A DNA stretch of 64,000 nucleotides from CALNYS01 sp964639935 (GTDB lineage Bacteria > Planctomycetota > Phycisphaerae > Phycisphaerales > UBA1924), in NCBI GenBank assembly GCA_964639935.1, contig CAZXGT010000003.1, positions 5,604 through 69,603 on the forward strand, written 5' to 3'. Made by a program: the position numbers and the translations under genes. Below the pieces are notes generated by a model. The model saw nothing but the letters and a program-made list of their open reading frames with translations. It was not told the origin of the DNA and did no database searches. Shown here piece by piece: positions 18,681-26,522 of this stretch; position 1 is the stretch's first letter, and each line of letters opens with the position of its first letter.

Positions 18681-19382
18681 ATGTGCGGACGATTCCAGCT
18701 CGACATCAACCCGGATCGGCTCTTCGAGATCTTCGGCGTGCCGGAGATCACGGGCTTCCGTCGCCGGTGGAACATCGCGCCGACGCAAGGCGCCCTCGTG
18801 ATCCGCGCGGCCGGTGGCAAACGCGCGGCGTCGACGCTGCGGTGGGGGCTCGTTCCGTTCTGGGCTGATGACGAGACGATCGGAAGCCGGATGATCAACG
18901 CCCGAGCGGAATCGGCGCGCACCAAGCCGGCGTACCGCGCCGCGTTCAAAAGCCGACGCTGTTTGATCCCCGCGACCGGGTTCTACGAGTGGAGGGCGAC
19001 GCCCGGGAAGCGGAAGCAGCCGTATCTGATCACGCCGCGGGAGGGCGAGGTCCTTGCCCTCGCGGGGCTCTGGGAGCGGTGGGAGAAGGGCGACCGCCCG
19101 CTCGAGACGTTCACGATTCTGACCACGTCGGCCAACGAGGACATACGCGATCTTCACGATCGGATGCCCGTCGCGCTGGATGAGTCGGACTGGCGCGTGT
19201 GGCTCGAGAGCGATGAGGCGGATGAGGCCGAGGCGCTGCTGAAGCCGGCCGCGCGCGGGTCGCTCGACGCGATCCCGATCAGCACGCGCATCAACTCGCC
19301 GGCGAATGACGACCCCGGGGCGTGTTCACCGGTCGGCGATATCGATCCGAAAACAGGTGGAGAGAAGGGTCTCTTCGGCTAA
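18681..19382 (+). CDS. yedK: SOS response-associated peptidase / abasic-site DNA-protein crosslinker (SRAP, YedK-type)
   Basis: 233 residues from ATG 18681. SRAP proteins shield abasic sites in single-stranded DNA by a thiazolidine link through Cys2. Key residues are all present: Cys2 (MCGRF), Asn31 in WNIAPTQ, MINARAESA, Glu103 in ATGFYEW and His159 in LHDRMPVAL. Length is normal for bacterial members. The stop overlaps the stop of the convergent secreted-protein gene by 4 nt. Confidence 0.94.
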   Translation: MCGRFQLDINPDRLFEIFGVPEITGFRRRWNIAPTQGALVIRAAGGKRAASTLRWGLVPFWADDETIGSRMINARAESARTKPAYRAAFKSRRCLIPATGFYEWRATPGKRKQPYLITPREGEVLALAGLWERWEKGDRPLETFTILTTSANEDIRDLHDRMPVALDESDWRVWLESDEADEAEALLKPAARGSLDAIPISTRINSPANDDPGACSPVGDIDPKTGGEKGLFG

Positions 19383-21187
19383 CGGACGGGACGGAGGAGA
19401 ATCCAGCGTCCGGCGTACCCGTCATCGATCCTCCGGAACTCCTGGGCCTGAGCGCCGAGGGCGTCGTTGAACGCGTCAACAGGGAGCGCGCGGAGTAGCC
19501 GGAACCAGAGCGAGCTCTCGGCTTCCTCGATCATGTTCCGGACAAACCGCTCCTCGGGCTGCCAAGGCTGTCCCTCAAACTGCGCGTTGATCACGCGGTC
19601 GACGTTCTCGCCGGTCCACTGCAGGTACTCGAGGAGCTGAGAGGTGTCGGCGTAGCCGTAGTAGAGGGCGCGGGGCGCTGTGCGTGATGCGGCAAGCTGA
19701 AAGGACGGGGTGTCCCCGAGTCGGAGGGCGGCGTCGTCCGCGGCGGCGAGCTGGCGGAAGGCCCGCTCGACGGCGGCCGGCGGTCCGATGAAAGCCCAGC
19801 CGGCGCCGACGCCGACGGCTGTCGGCGGCCCGATCATCGCGGGGCTCTGCCAGATCTGGTGCCCGAGGAACTCGCGGACCTGAGCCCCGAGGCCCTGAGC
19901 GTATTGGTTGATGGCGCCGACGATGGCGGCTTCGTTGGCCACGGGCACGGCGAAGAGATTCGCCTGGCTGTCCGCCGCGAGGGGACGGGTGATCGTTGTC
20001 GCGACGTGAATCTCGGGCGCGAGGCTCTGGAAAATGGGGGCGGCCGCGATCGAGAAGGCGGTCAGCGCGGCCTCCGCGTCGGCGCGAGCCTCTTGAGGGA
20101 GGGCGAGAACGAACTGACGCGCGACGGGGATGATCCGGGACCAGTCGACACCGATGGCGGTGTAGCCAGCGGGCGATGGTCCGAGAAAACGCGGCGGATT
20201 GAAACCGTTCAGCGGCGCCGGGAGAGCGAAGAGGCCGACGGGCTCGTCGACCTGCATGAACAGATCGATCACGGATTGTCCCTCGTCGGTGTTGAAGCGA
20301 ACGCCGGTCGAGACGACGCCGATCTCGCGGAGGCCGGTCGCGGCGATAGCGTCCGGGGGAAGAAGCAAGCCCCGGAGGTCTGTGAGCAAGCTGTCGAGGA
20401 CTGTGCCCGCCTTCAAGACCACATCGGCGTGACTCTCACCGAGGCGATCTCGGCCGAGCGCGATCGCCTCGTCGCCCGCGAGCGATTCGATGTCGCGCCC
20501 GTCGGCGGCGTCGAGGGCGGCCTGCGTTCGGTCGAGGACGCTCGAGAAGAAGACGGTCCCGCCGGCGCGGGCGAAGAAACCCTCGCCCGGTTCAAGAGGG
20601 GTCATCCCGGCATCCTTGAGGTCCTCCTCGGTCCAGCCCTGCTGCATGAGTCGCTCGCGCTGCTCGGCGCGCTGCTGAACGAGTTCCTCGGGCGGCAGGA
20701 ATGTGAGCGAATAGATCTCGTGCGGGCCGTAATCTTCAACGGCGAGCTCCAGGCGCCCGTCCGTCTCGAGCTGCTCGAAGAGGTCAAGGGCGATGTCGGC
20801 GAACGCCTCTGCGCCGTCCCCGAAGTCGGCGATGATGATGACGGGCGGGCTGTCGCTCGACCATCGCTCATCGGACCAGAGGGCGAGCCCGACATGGCCC
20901 GTGGGGAGGGGGACGTCGTCCCACTCGAGACCGAGGCGGTCAAGCCGGCCCGCGATCTCGTTCTCATCGAACGATTCGCCGATGATCCCGAACCAGTCGC
21001 GAACCACGGGATCGGTCGCGAGCGTCCACATCGGCGTCGCGCGGAACGCTTCCATCGTCCGGCTCATGTCGTCGACCCTCGCGACGAAGACGCTCTGTGG
21101 CGGAGCGACATCGTCGATGGTGAGATCGACGGCCAGTAACGGTGCTCCGGCGGCGCCGAAGAGAAGGGGGATTGCGAGTGTCTTCAT
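19379..21187 (-). CDS. Large secreted protein, DUF3352-like, function unknown
   Basis: 602 residues with a short signal peptide (MKTLAIPLLFGAAGAPLLA). The sequence is low in Cys and rich in Ala, Leu, Asp and Glu, without membrane segments after the leader. The opening VAPPQSVFVARVDDMSRTMEAF and the two-lobed layout (VFFSSVLDRTQAALDAADG, then GWAFIGPPAAVERAFRQL near the end) resemble planctomycete DUF3352-type periplasmic proteins that contain two repeats of the same fold. I see no catalytic motif. It ends over the yedK stop and begins 30 nt after the protease stop, so it is probably co-transcribed with the S1C protease gene upstream. Confidence 0.72.
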   Translation of the reverse strand: MKTLAIPLLFGAAGAPLLAVDLTIDDVAPPQSVFVARVDDMSRTMEAFRATPMWTLATDPVVRDWFGIIGESFDENEIAGRLDRLGLEWDDVPLPTGHVGLALWSDERWSSDSPPVIIIADFGDGAEAFADIALDLFEQLETDGRLELAVEDYGPHEIYSLTFLPPEELVQQRAEQRERLMQQGWTEEDLKDAGMTPLEPGEGFFARAGGTVFFSSVLDRTQAALDAADGRDIESLAGDEAIALGRDRLGESHADVVLKAGTVLDSLLTDLRGLLLPPDAIAATGLREIGVVSTGVRFNTDEGQSVIDLFMQVDEPVGLFALPAPLNGFNPPRFLGPSPAGYTAIGVDWSRIIPVARQFVLALPQEARADAEAALTAFSIAAAPIFQSLAPEIHVATTITRPLAADSQANLFAVPVANEAAIVGAINQYAQGLGAQVREFLGHQIWQSPAMIGPPTAVGVGAGWAFIGPPAAVERAFRQLAAADDAALRLGDTPSFQLAASRTAPRALYYGYADTSQLLEYLQWTGENVDRVINAQFEGQPWQPEERFVRNMIEEAESSLWFRLLRALPVDAFNDALGAQAQEFRRIDDGYAGRWILLRPVR

Positions 21188-21217
21188 GGTGATCTCCGCG
21201 AACGCGGGTGCGGCGGG

Positions 21218-22171
21218 TCAGTCTCGATCTTTGAGCGTTGGCGGGATGCCGAACTTCGTGCGATCGGGAGCGCGGTGATAGGTGTGGCCGGAGTTCGGGT
21301 TGTTCTCGTCGTAGGCGAAGGCTTCATGGTTGTCGAGGAAGTCACGGACGTAGCGGGCGGGGATCGCGAAGCCGAGGCCTTCGCCGAAGGGGATCTTCAT
21401 GTTGGTGACGCCGATGACCTCGCCGGCGAGATTGAAGAGCGGGCCGCCGGAGTTGCCCGGGTTGATCTGCGTGGTCGTCTGGATATAGGGGATGCCCTCG
21501 AAGCTGCGGCGGGTGGTGGCGATGACGCCGGAGCTGAGCGTTCGCTCGAGCCCGAGCGGCGCGCCGATGGCGAAGACCGGCTCGCCGGCGCCGAGTTCGT
21601 CTCCGGACTGGAGGTAGACGGTTGGGAACGGATCGCCGCTTGGGTGGTCCATGCGAAGCAGCGCAAGGTCGAAGTGGTCGTTGACGGCGATGATCTCGAT
21701 GTCGTCGATGGTGCGTCTGTTGATGACGCCGGCGGTCTCCTCGAAGACGATCGTGCGGATGTCCGTCTCGCCCTGAATGACGTGGGCGTTGGTGACCAGA
21801 TATCCGTCTTGGTGAACAACGAAGCCGGAGCCGGAGCCGACGGGGGTGGCGACCTTGACGACGGCGCCGCCGTGGCGACGCGCCTGCTGTTCGGGTGTGC
21901 GTGCGACCGGGGTATCGACGGTCCGGTAGAGCCGGCCGTCCTCCCCAAGCCCGAGGTCGTCCGCTCGATGTTCAGCGGCGGTGATGGTCTCGATGCGGTC
22001 GCGAGAGATCCGGACGATCTCGTCGCCAAGGTCGAGCCAGACGGCCCGGCTCGTCTCCTTGAGGACCGGCGCGTTGATGACGGCCCCGTCGGTGAGCGTG
22101 ACGGTCTCCGCTTGCGCCGCGACGGCGAGGCCGAGGAACGAAATCGCGAACGGGCGGATGAATCTCGGCAT
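21218..22171 (-). CDS. Secreted trypsin-like serine protease (S1C, HtrA-type catalytic domain without PDZ)
   Basis: 317 residues from ATG 22171, with a signal peptide (about 1-21, cleaved near AQAE). A small N-terminal beta domain (TVTLTDGAVINAPVLKE to RISRDRIETI) precedes the protease. The catalytic triad is His130 (TNAHV), Asp168 (NDHFDLALL) and Ser241 (NPGNSGGPLF), and the substrate-pocket strand is GVTNMKIPFGEGLGFAIPA. No PDZ domain follows, unlike DegP/DegQ, so regulation by PDZ binding is not expected. It should act in periplasmic protein quality control. It lies upstream of and in line with the DUF3352-like secreted protein. Confidence 0.9.
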   Translation of the reverse strand: MPRFIRPFAISFLGLAVAAQAETVTLTDGAVINAPVLKETSRAVWLDLGDEIVRISRDRIETITAAEHRADDLGLGEDGRLYRTVDTPVARTPEQQARRHGGAVVKVATPVGSGSGFVVHQDGYLVTNAHVIQGETDIRTIVFEETAGVINRRTIDDIEIIAVNDHFDLALLRMDHPSGDPFPTVYLQSGDELGAGEPVFAIGAPLGLERTLSSGVIATTRRSFEGIPYIQTTTQINPGNSGGPLFNLAGEVIGVTNMKIPFGEGLGFAIPARYVRDFLDNHEAFAYDENNPNSGHTYHRAPDRTKFGIPPTLKDRD

Positions 22172-22201
22172 GAGTGTCTGGTCTCTCCGAAGCGGGAGGC
22201 G

Positions 22202-22231
22202 TTGGTGAAATGGATCCCGCCGCAGTATAGG
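22202..22231 (+). promoter_or_regulatory. Candidate sigma-70 type promoter for the FG-GAP gene
   Basis: TTGGTG (22202-22207) and TATAGG (22226-22231) with an 18-nt spacer lie between divergent genes. On the minus strand TATACT at 22224-22229 could serve the protease gene, so the two start sites may overlap and compete. Visual match only. Confidence 0.4.
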
Positions 22232-22289
22232 GTGATCTGAGTGGCCTTCACTTCGGCCTCTCTCGTTCCCGATGAAAGGATCGCTCTCC

Positions 22290-24602
22290 ATGAATCGTCT
22301 GGTACAACCGCTCGCTCTGGCCGTTGCGGCCGGATTCGCCGCAGCCGCTCCCGGGGCCGAGACCGATCCGGATCTGGCGCCCTACTACGGCTTCGAGGCG
22401 CCGCGATTTGTCGTGATCGACCAAGGCTTCGAGCTGGCGGACGTCGCCGACGTGACGGGCGACGGGCTGCCCGATCTGATCGTCATCAACAACCGCAAGA
22501 GTCGCATTGAGATCCACTCATGCCGGCCGGAGCCACGCGAGCCGCGGGGCGATCTGCCCGTGAACCGCTTCGGCGAGAGCCGGTGGTACGACCGGCGGGA
22601 CGTGACCGTGACGCAGCAGGTGCAGGCGGTGAAGGCGGTTGATCTCGATGGGGACGGCCGGCTTGATTTGGTTTACGCCGGGCAGCCGGAGGCGATCGTT
22701 GCGATGCGGCAGACCGAGAGCGGCGACTTTGAGCCGCTGAGCCGTCGGCGGGTGCGAGGCATCGGGGCGACGCGCTCGGCGTTCTCGATCGCGGACGTCT
22801 CAGGTGATTCGTCGCCCGAGATCGTCACGCTCGCCGATGGACGCGTGGCGGTGCTGCCGCTTGGCGAGAACGGCGCGATCGGAGCCCCAACTTTTTACGG
22901 CTCGGGTGAAGCGATCGCGGCGGTGTACACGGCGGATGTGACGGGAGATGGCCACGCGGACATCGTGGGGGTCAGTCCGGAATCGAAGACACCGGTACGG
23001 GTCTGGATGCAGGAGCGAGCGGGAGACCGGGGCGCTCTCGGCGCCGAGCGGCGGTTCGAAACGCCCCCGCTGCGGGAGCTCGACCCCGCTCGGCTCCCCA
23101 CGATGGATGCGGCGGCGCTCGCGATGATCGAGCGCCCGACGCGCCGCGTCGTGCTTCAGCGGCTTGTGCAGGAGCGCGTCGACCTTCGCAACGGGCGAGC
23201 CGCGACCGAAGCCCCGATCGAGATCCGGTCCCTGGCGAATCCCGGGAGAGACAGGCGAGCGACCGTCGTCGCGGATCTTGACGCCGACGGGTTGCTCGAC
23301 GTGCTCGCGACGGACCCGGCGGGAAACCGCGTCGAGCTCTGGCGGCAGCGGCGCGGCGCGGGACTTGCGGCGAGCCAGTCCTTCAGCAGCTTTAAGTCGC
23401 CCTCGGCGATCGCGGTCGGCCAGTGGAACGACGAGCCGCGGCTCGAGGTCTTCGTCGTGAGTGAAGAAGAAAACGTGGTTGGCGTTAGCGAACTTGTCGG
23501 CGCGGGCGATTCCCTTCGTCTGACGTTCCCGACGCCGATTGCTCTTCAGACGACCGGCGGAACGCCGACGGCCGTCTCCGCCACCGAGCATCGCGGGAAG
23601 CCGCTTCTGGCCATCGCGGTCAAGGACCGGCGCGACGTGAAGATCGAAATCCATACGCCCGATGGCGTCCTCGGCGTGATGGAGGCGAAGGGGCTGCGGC
23701 GGGCGCCTGAGGCGCTCCGGTGGGCGGACGTCGATCAGGACGGGGACCCCGACGTGCTGGTGCGGGGCTCGGGCGGCTCGCTTGTGGTGATCCGCTCGGA
23801 CGAGAGCGGCGCGCCGGAGGCTTCCCTCGGCGACGATGAGATGCTGCAGTTCGGCCTGGTGTCGGCGGCGGGAGCCGGCAACACCGCGCTGCTCGATGCG
23901 ACCGGCGACGGGCTCGCCGAGCTCTTCGTGGCCGATGAGAACTTCGTGCGAGCGCTGCGATACGACGCCGAGCGCGGCTGGGTCGTCGTCGAGCAGATCA
24001 CGGACCCCGATGCGACGGCGCGCTATGTGGGCGTCGACGTAGCGCGCGACCGATCGAAGCCCGGGCTGATCGTCGCGGACGCGGCTTCGGGTCGGCTGAA
24101 AATGTACGAGCGCGCGAACGGCGACTGGGAGATGACCGGAAGCGCCGGCGTCGCGGGCTTCGAGCTCGGCGCGATCCACGCGGGCTCGTTCGACGGCGCC
24201 GGCGGTCCCGGCGTGCTCGCGACGGGCCCGGACGCCTTCGCGCACGCGTTGCTCTCCGGCGAACGGTGGGCGCTGCGCGATCTCGGATCGTACCGGAGCG
24301 ACGATGACGATCGCCTTGAGCACGAGATCGCGGTCGGCGACGTCAACGGAGACGGGTACACCGATCTCGTCGTGCTCGATGCGCAGCGGCAGATGGTGCA
24401 GATCCTCGCCGTGACCGCGTCGGGCGAGTTGCTCCCCGCGACCGAGTTTCAAGCCTTCGAGACCCGTTCGTTCGGTTTCGATCGCGCCCGCGGCTTCGAG
24501 CCGCGCAACGCCGTGATCGCGGACGCGACGGGCGACGGCGCGCCGGACCTCATTCTGGTTGTTCACGATCGGCTCGTCATTCACCCACAGGCGACGCGAT
24601 AG
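22290..24602 (+). CDS. Secreted FG-GAP/VCBS-repeat beta-propeller protein
   Basis: 770 residues from ATG 22290, chosen because AAAGGA precedes it; an ATG at 22272 lacks such a site. The signal peptide is followed by many repeats with calcium-binding loops: DVTGDGLPDLIVI, DLDGDGRLDLVY, DVSGDSSPEIV, DVTGDGHADIVG, DLDADGLLDVLA, DVDQDGDPDVLV, DATGDGLAELFV, DVNGDGYTDLVV and DATGDGAPDLIL. Nine such loops over 770 residues suggest one or two propellers. Members are extracellular or periplasmic and bind ligands or partner proteins; no enzymatic motif is seen. The redoxin gene follows after 17 nt. Confidence 0.88.
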   Translation: MNRLVQPLALAVAAGFAAAAPGAETDPDLAPYYGFEAPRFVVIDQGFELADVADVTGDGLPDLIVINNRKSRIEIHSCRPEPREPRGDLPVNRFGESRWYDRRDVTVTQQVQAVKAVDLDGDGRLDLVYAGQPEAIVAMRQTESGDFEPLSRRRVRGIGATRSAFSIADVSGDSSPEIVTLADGRVAVLPLGENGAIGAPTFYGSGEAIAAVYTADVTGDGHADIVGVSPESKTPVRVWMQERAGDRGALGAERRFETPPLRELDPARLPTMDAAALAMIERPTRRVVLQRLVQERVDLRNGRAATEAPIEIRSLANPGRDRRATVVADLDADGLLDVLATDPAGNRVELWRQRRGAGLAASQSFSSFKSPSAIAVGQWNDEPRLEVFVVSEEENVVGVSELVGAGDSLRLTFPTPIALQTTGGTPTAVSATEHRGKPLLAIAVKDRRDVKIEIHTPDGVLGVMEAKGLRRAPEALRWADVDQDGDPDVLVRGSGGSLVVIRSDESGAPEASLGDDEMLQFGLVSAAGAGNTALLDATGDGLAELFVADENFVRALRYDAERGWVVVEQITDPDATARYVGVDVARDRSKPGLIVADAASGRLKMYERANGDWEMTGSAGVAGFELGAIHAGSFDGAGGPGVLATGPDAFAHALLSGERWALRDLGSYRSDDDDRLEHEIAVGDVNGDGYTDLVVLDAQRQMVQILAVTASGELLPATEFQAFETRSFGFDRARGFEPRNAVIADATGDGAPDLILVVHDRLVIHPQATR

Positions 24603-24619
24603 CCTCAAAGGAGAAATCA

Positions 24620-25174
24620 ATGGCCGTTACTCCCTCCACGATGACGCCTCTCGGCGAGAAGGCGCCCGGCTTCGAGCTGCCGGATCCGCGCACAGGAAAC
24701 ACCGTCAGCAGCGAGGGCTTCAAGGGAAGGCCGCTGCTTGTGATGTTCATCTGCAACCATTGCCCCTTCGTGGTGCACGTCATCGACGAACTGGTCCGGA
24801 TCGGCGATGACTACACGCCGAAGGGCCTCGGCGTCGTCGCGATCAGCTCCAACGACGTCTCGACGCACCCGGACGATGCGCCCGAGAAGATGGCGGCGCT
24901 CGCCGGGCAGAAGGGCTTTTCGTTCCCCTACGTCTACGACGAGACGCAGGAGGTCGCCAAGGCCTACGGCGCCGCGTGCACACCCGATTTCTTCCTCTAC
25001 GACGCAGACCACCGCCTCGCCTACCGCGGACAGCTCGATGATTCGAGGCCCGAGAGCGGGACGCCAGTGACCGGCAAGGATCTCCGGACCGCGATCGAGC
25101 AGGTCCTGCGCGGCGAGCAGCCATCGAAGGATCAGAAGCCGAGCGCCGGCTGCAACATCAAGTGGAAGGCCTGA
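24620..25174 (+). CDS. Thioredoxin-fold redoxin (AhpC/TSA-like)
   Basis: 184 residues. The active-site patch is VMFICNHCPFVVHV with Cys45 and Cys48 spaced as C-x-x-C, followed by LGVVAISSNDVSTHPDD and the cis-Pro strand ACTPDFFLYD. This C-N-H-C-P group is common in bacteria as thioredoxin-family proteins of the peroxiredoxin superfamily. There is no signal peptide, so it is cytoplasmic. A third Cys (AACTP) lies before the cis-Pro and a fourth near the C-terminus (SAGCNIKWKA). The likely role is thiol oxidoreductase or peroxidase; the partner is unknown. Confidence 0.87.
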   Translation: MAVTPSTMTPLGEKAPGFELPDPRTGNTVSSEGFKGRPLLVMFICNHCPFVVHVIDELVRIGDDYTPKGLGVVAISSNDVSTHPDDAPEKMAALAGQKGFSFPYVYDETQEVAKAYGAACTPDFFLYDADHRLAYRGQLDDSRPESGTPVTGKDLRTAIEQVLRGEQPSKDQKPSAGCNIKWKA

Positions 25175-25196
25175 GCGCATCCGATTCGGCCGCGAC

Positions 25197-26246
25197 TCAC
25201 GCGGCTTCGGAAACCTGGTCGCTCAGTTTCTCGAGCGGCTCGGCCTGCGGCCGCGCGATGTGGTAGCCCTGGACGTAGTCGACCCCGAGGTCGCGCGCGA
25301 GGTCGAGATGCGCCGCGGTTTCGATCCCTTCGGCGATCACCTCGATCCCGCGCTGCTTGGCGTGACGGACCAGAGCGATCAGCAGATCGGGCTCTTGCGT
25401 GTCGACCGCCTGGCGCAGGAGGTCCTTGTCGAGCTTGAGGAAATCCGGCCTGAGTTCGTCGATGAACAGGATCGAGGTATGACCGGCGCCAAAGTCATCG
25501 AGCCCGACGCAAGCCCCATGCTCGCGGTAGGTCTCGAGAATGCTCTTGAGGTGCTTGATGTCGGGGAACGCCTCGCTCTCGACGACCTCAAAGACGAGCC
25601 GCGAGAAATCAGCGCCGATCCTCTTCACCGTCTCAAACGTCGTGCGCAGGCACACCTTCGGGTCGTACACGGTGAGCGGCAGGAAGTTGACGAAGAGCCG
25701 CTGATCGTGCGAGAGCTTCGGGTAGCCGCTCGTAATCGCCATCCGCCGCGCGGTCTGATCAAAGCGAAGCAGGGCGTCGTGGGCCTTGGCGGCCCGGATG
25801 ATCTCTTCCGCGGACTTGCCCTCGACGGGTGGCGCCGAGCGGACGAGGGCCTCGTGGCCGTAGGGGATGAGCGAGTCGGCGCTCACGATGGGCTGGAACA
25901 CGAAGCGGAACGATTCATTATTCATCGCGTCCGGGAACCAGTCCGAATCGAGCCGGGCGAGAACCTGTTCCACCGGCGCGGCGCTCCATGGGTCGAAGCC
26001 GCAACCGGGCAGCATCGGCACGGCGCGGATGGAGCCGCGCTCCATCACCGAAAGCGGGGCGATGGCCTCCCAGACGCGTCCGATGAAGTTATCGCCGGTC
26101 ACAAAAAAGACGCCGTCGGCTCGCGCGTCGCCCGAGAACATCTCTGCCAGACGGGCCGCGGCGGGGGGCGCCCCGGCCTGAAGCGCGAGGCCCTGAACCT
26201 CCCCGCACGAGCTGACGGGCGACCGACACGAACAATCGTGACCCAT
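25197..26246 (-). CDS. EAL-domain cyclic-di-GMP phosphodiesterase
   Basis: 349 residues. An N-terminal part of about 110 residues is followed by a full EAL domain: GHEALVRS (EAL at 132-134), the metal-ligand FEVVESE, LDDFGAGHTS, the lysine motif FLKLDKDLL and VIAEGIET. All usual metal and catalytic positions appear kept, so hydrolysis of c-di-GMP to pGpG is likely. There is no GGDEF domain and no membrane segment. The N-terminus has Cys at 5, 7 and 14 (HDCSCRSP, SSCGE) and may bind a metal or cofactor. It is transcribed alone, next to tRNA-Met. Confidence 0.88.
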   Translation of the reverse strand: MGHDCSCRSPVSSCGEVQGLALQAGAPPAAARLAEMFSGDARADGVFFVTGDNFIGRVWEAIAPLSVMERGSIRAVPMLPGCGFDPWSAAPVEQVLARLDSDWFPDAMNNESFRFVFQPIVSADSLIPYGHEALVRSAPPVEGKSAEEIIRAAKAHDALLRFDQTARRMAITSGYPKLSHDQRLFVNFLPLTVYDPKVCLRTTFETVKRIGADFSRLVFEVVESEAFPDIKHLKSILETYREHGACVGLDDFGAGHTSILFIDELRPDFLKLDKDLLRQAVDTQEPDLLIALVRHAKQRGIEVIAEGIETAAHLDLARDLGVDYVQGYHIARPQAEPLEKLSDQVSEAA

Positions 26247-26359
26247 GAAACCGATCCTCCGCGCGACTCATCGGCCCCGACAAGGGCTCGCTTCAGCCAA
26301 ACGCTCCTGCGTCGCGCGGAACGGACTTTCGTGTTCGTCTGATCCCGAAGCGGTCTCAA

Positions 26360-26432
26360 TGGCCCCGGTCGGATTCGAACCGACAACCACATCGATTATG
26401 AGTCGAGCGCTCTGCCGTTGAGCTACGGGGCC
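26360..26432 (-). tRNA. tRNA-Met (anticodon CAT)
   Basis: A 73-nt cloverleaf on the minus strand: acceptor GGCCCCG/CGGGGCC with discriminator A, D-arm GCTC-AACGGCA-GAGC, anticodon loop CTCATAA, T-arm GTCGG-TTCGAAT-CCGAC. The G1-C72 pair argues against the initiator. A CAT anticodon can also be Ile2 after lysidine modification, which cannot be excluded by eye. CCA is not encoded. The outermost anticodon-stem pair looks mismatched (C27-U43). Confidence 0.93.
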
Positions 26433-26522
26433 ACGCCCGGTAAGACTACCGCGCCGGTCTCGCCGCGCATGAGAAACGATCGCCGGGGGGCCGCCGATCG
26501 CGAGTCGTTCGTCGGCTCTCGC

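Noticed and set aside
22800..24620. Open frame of 606 codons on the minus strand opposite the FG-GAP gene
   Set aside because: Antisense of repeated D-x-D-G codons gives an Arg/His-rich frame; no motif.
26360..26432. tRNA-adjacent attachment site or genomic island
   Set aside because: No integrase, no direct repeat of the tRNA 3' end and no composition shift was seen in the flanks.
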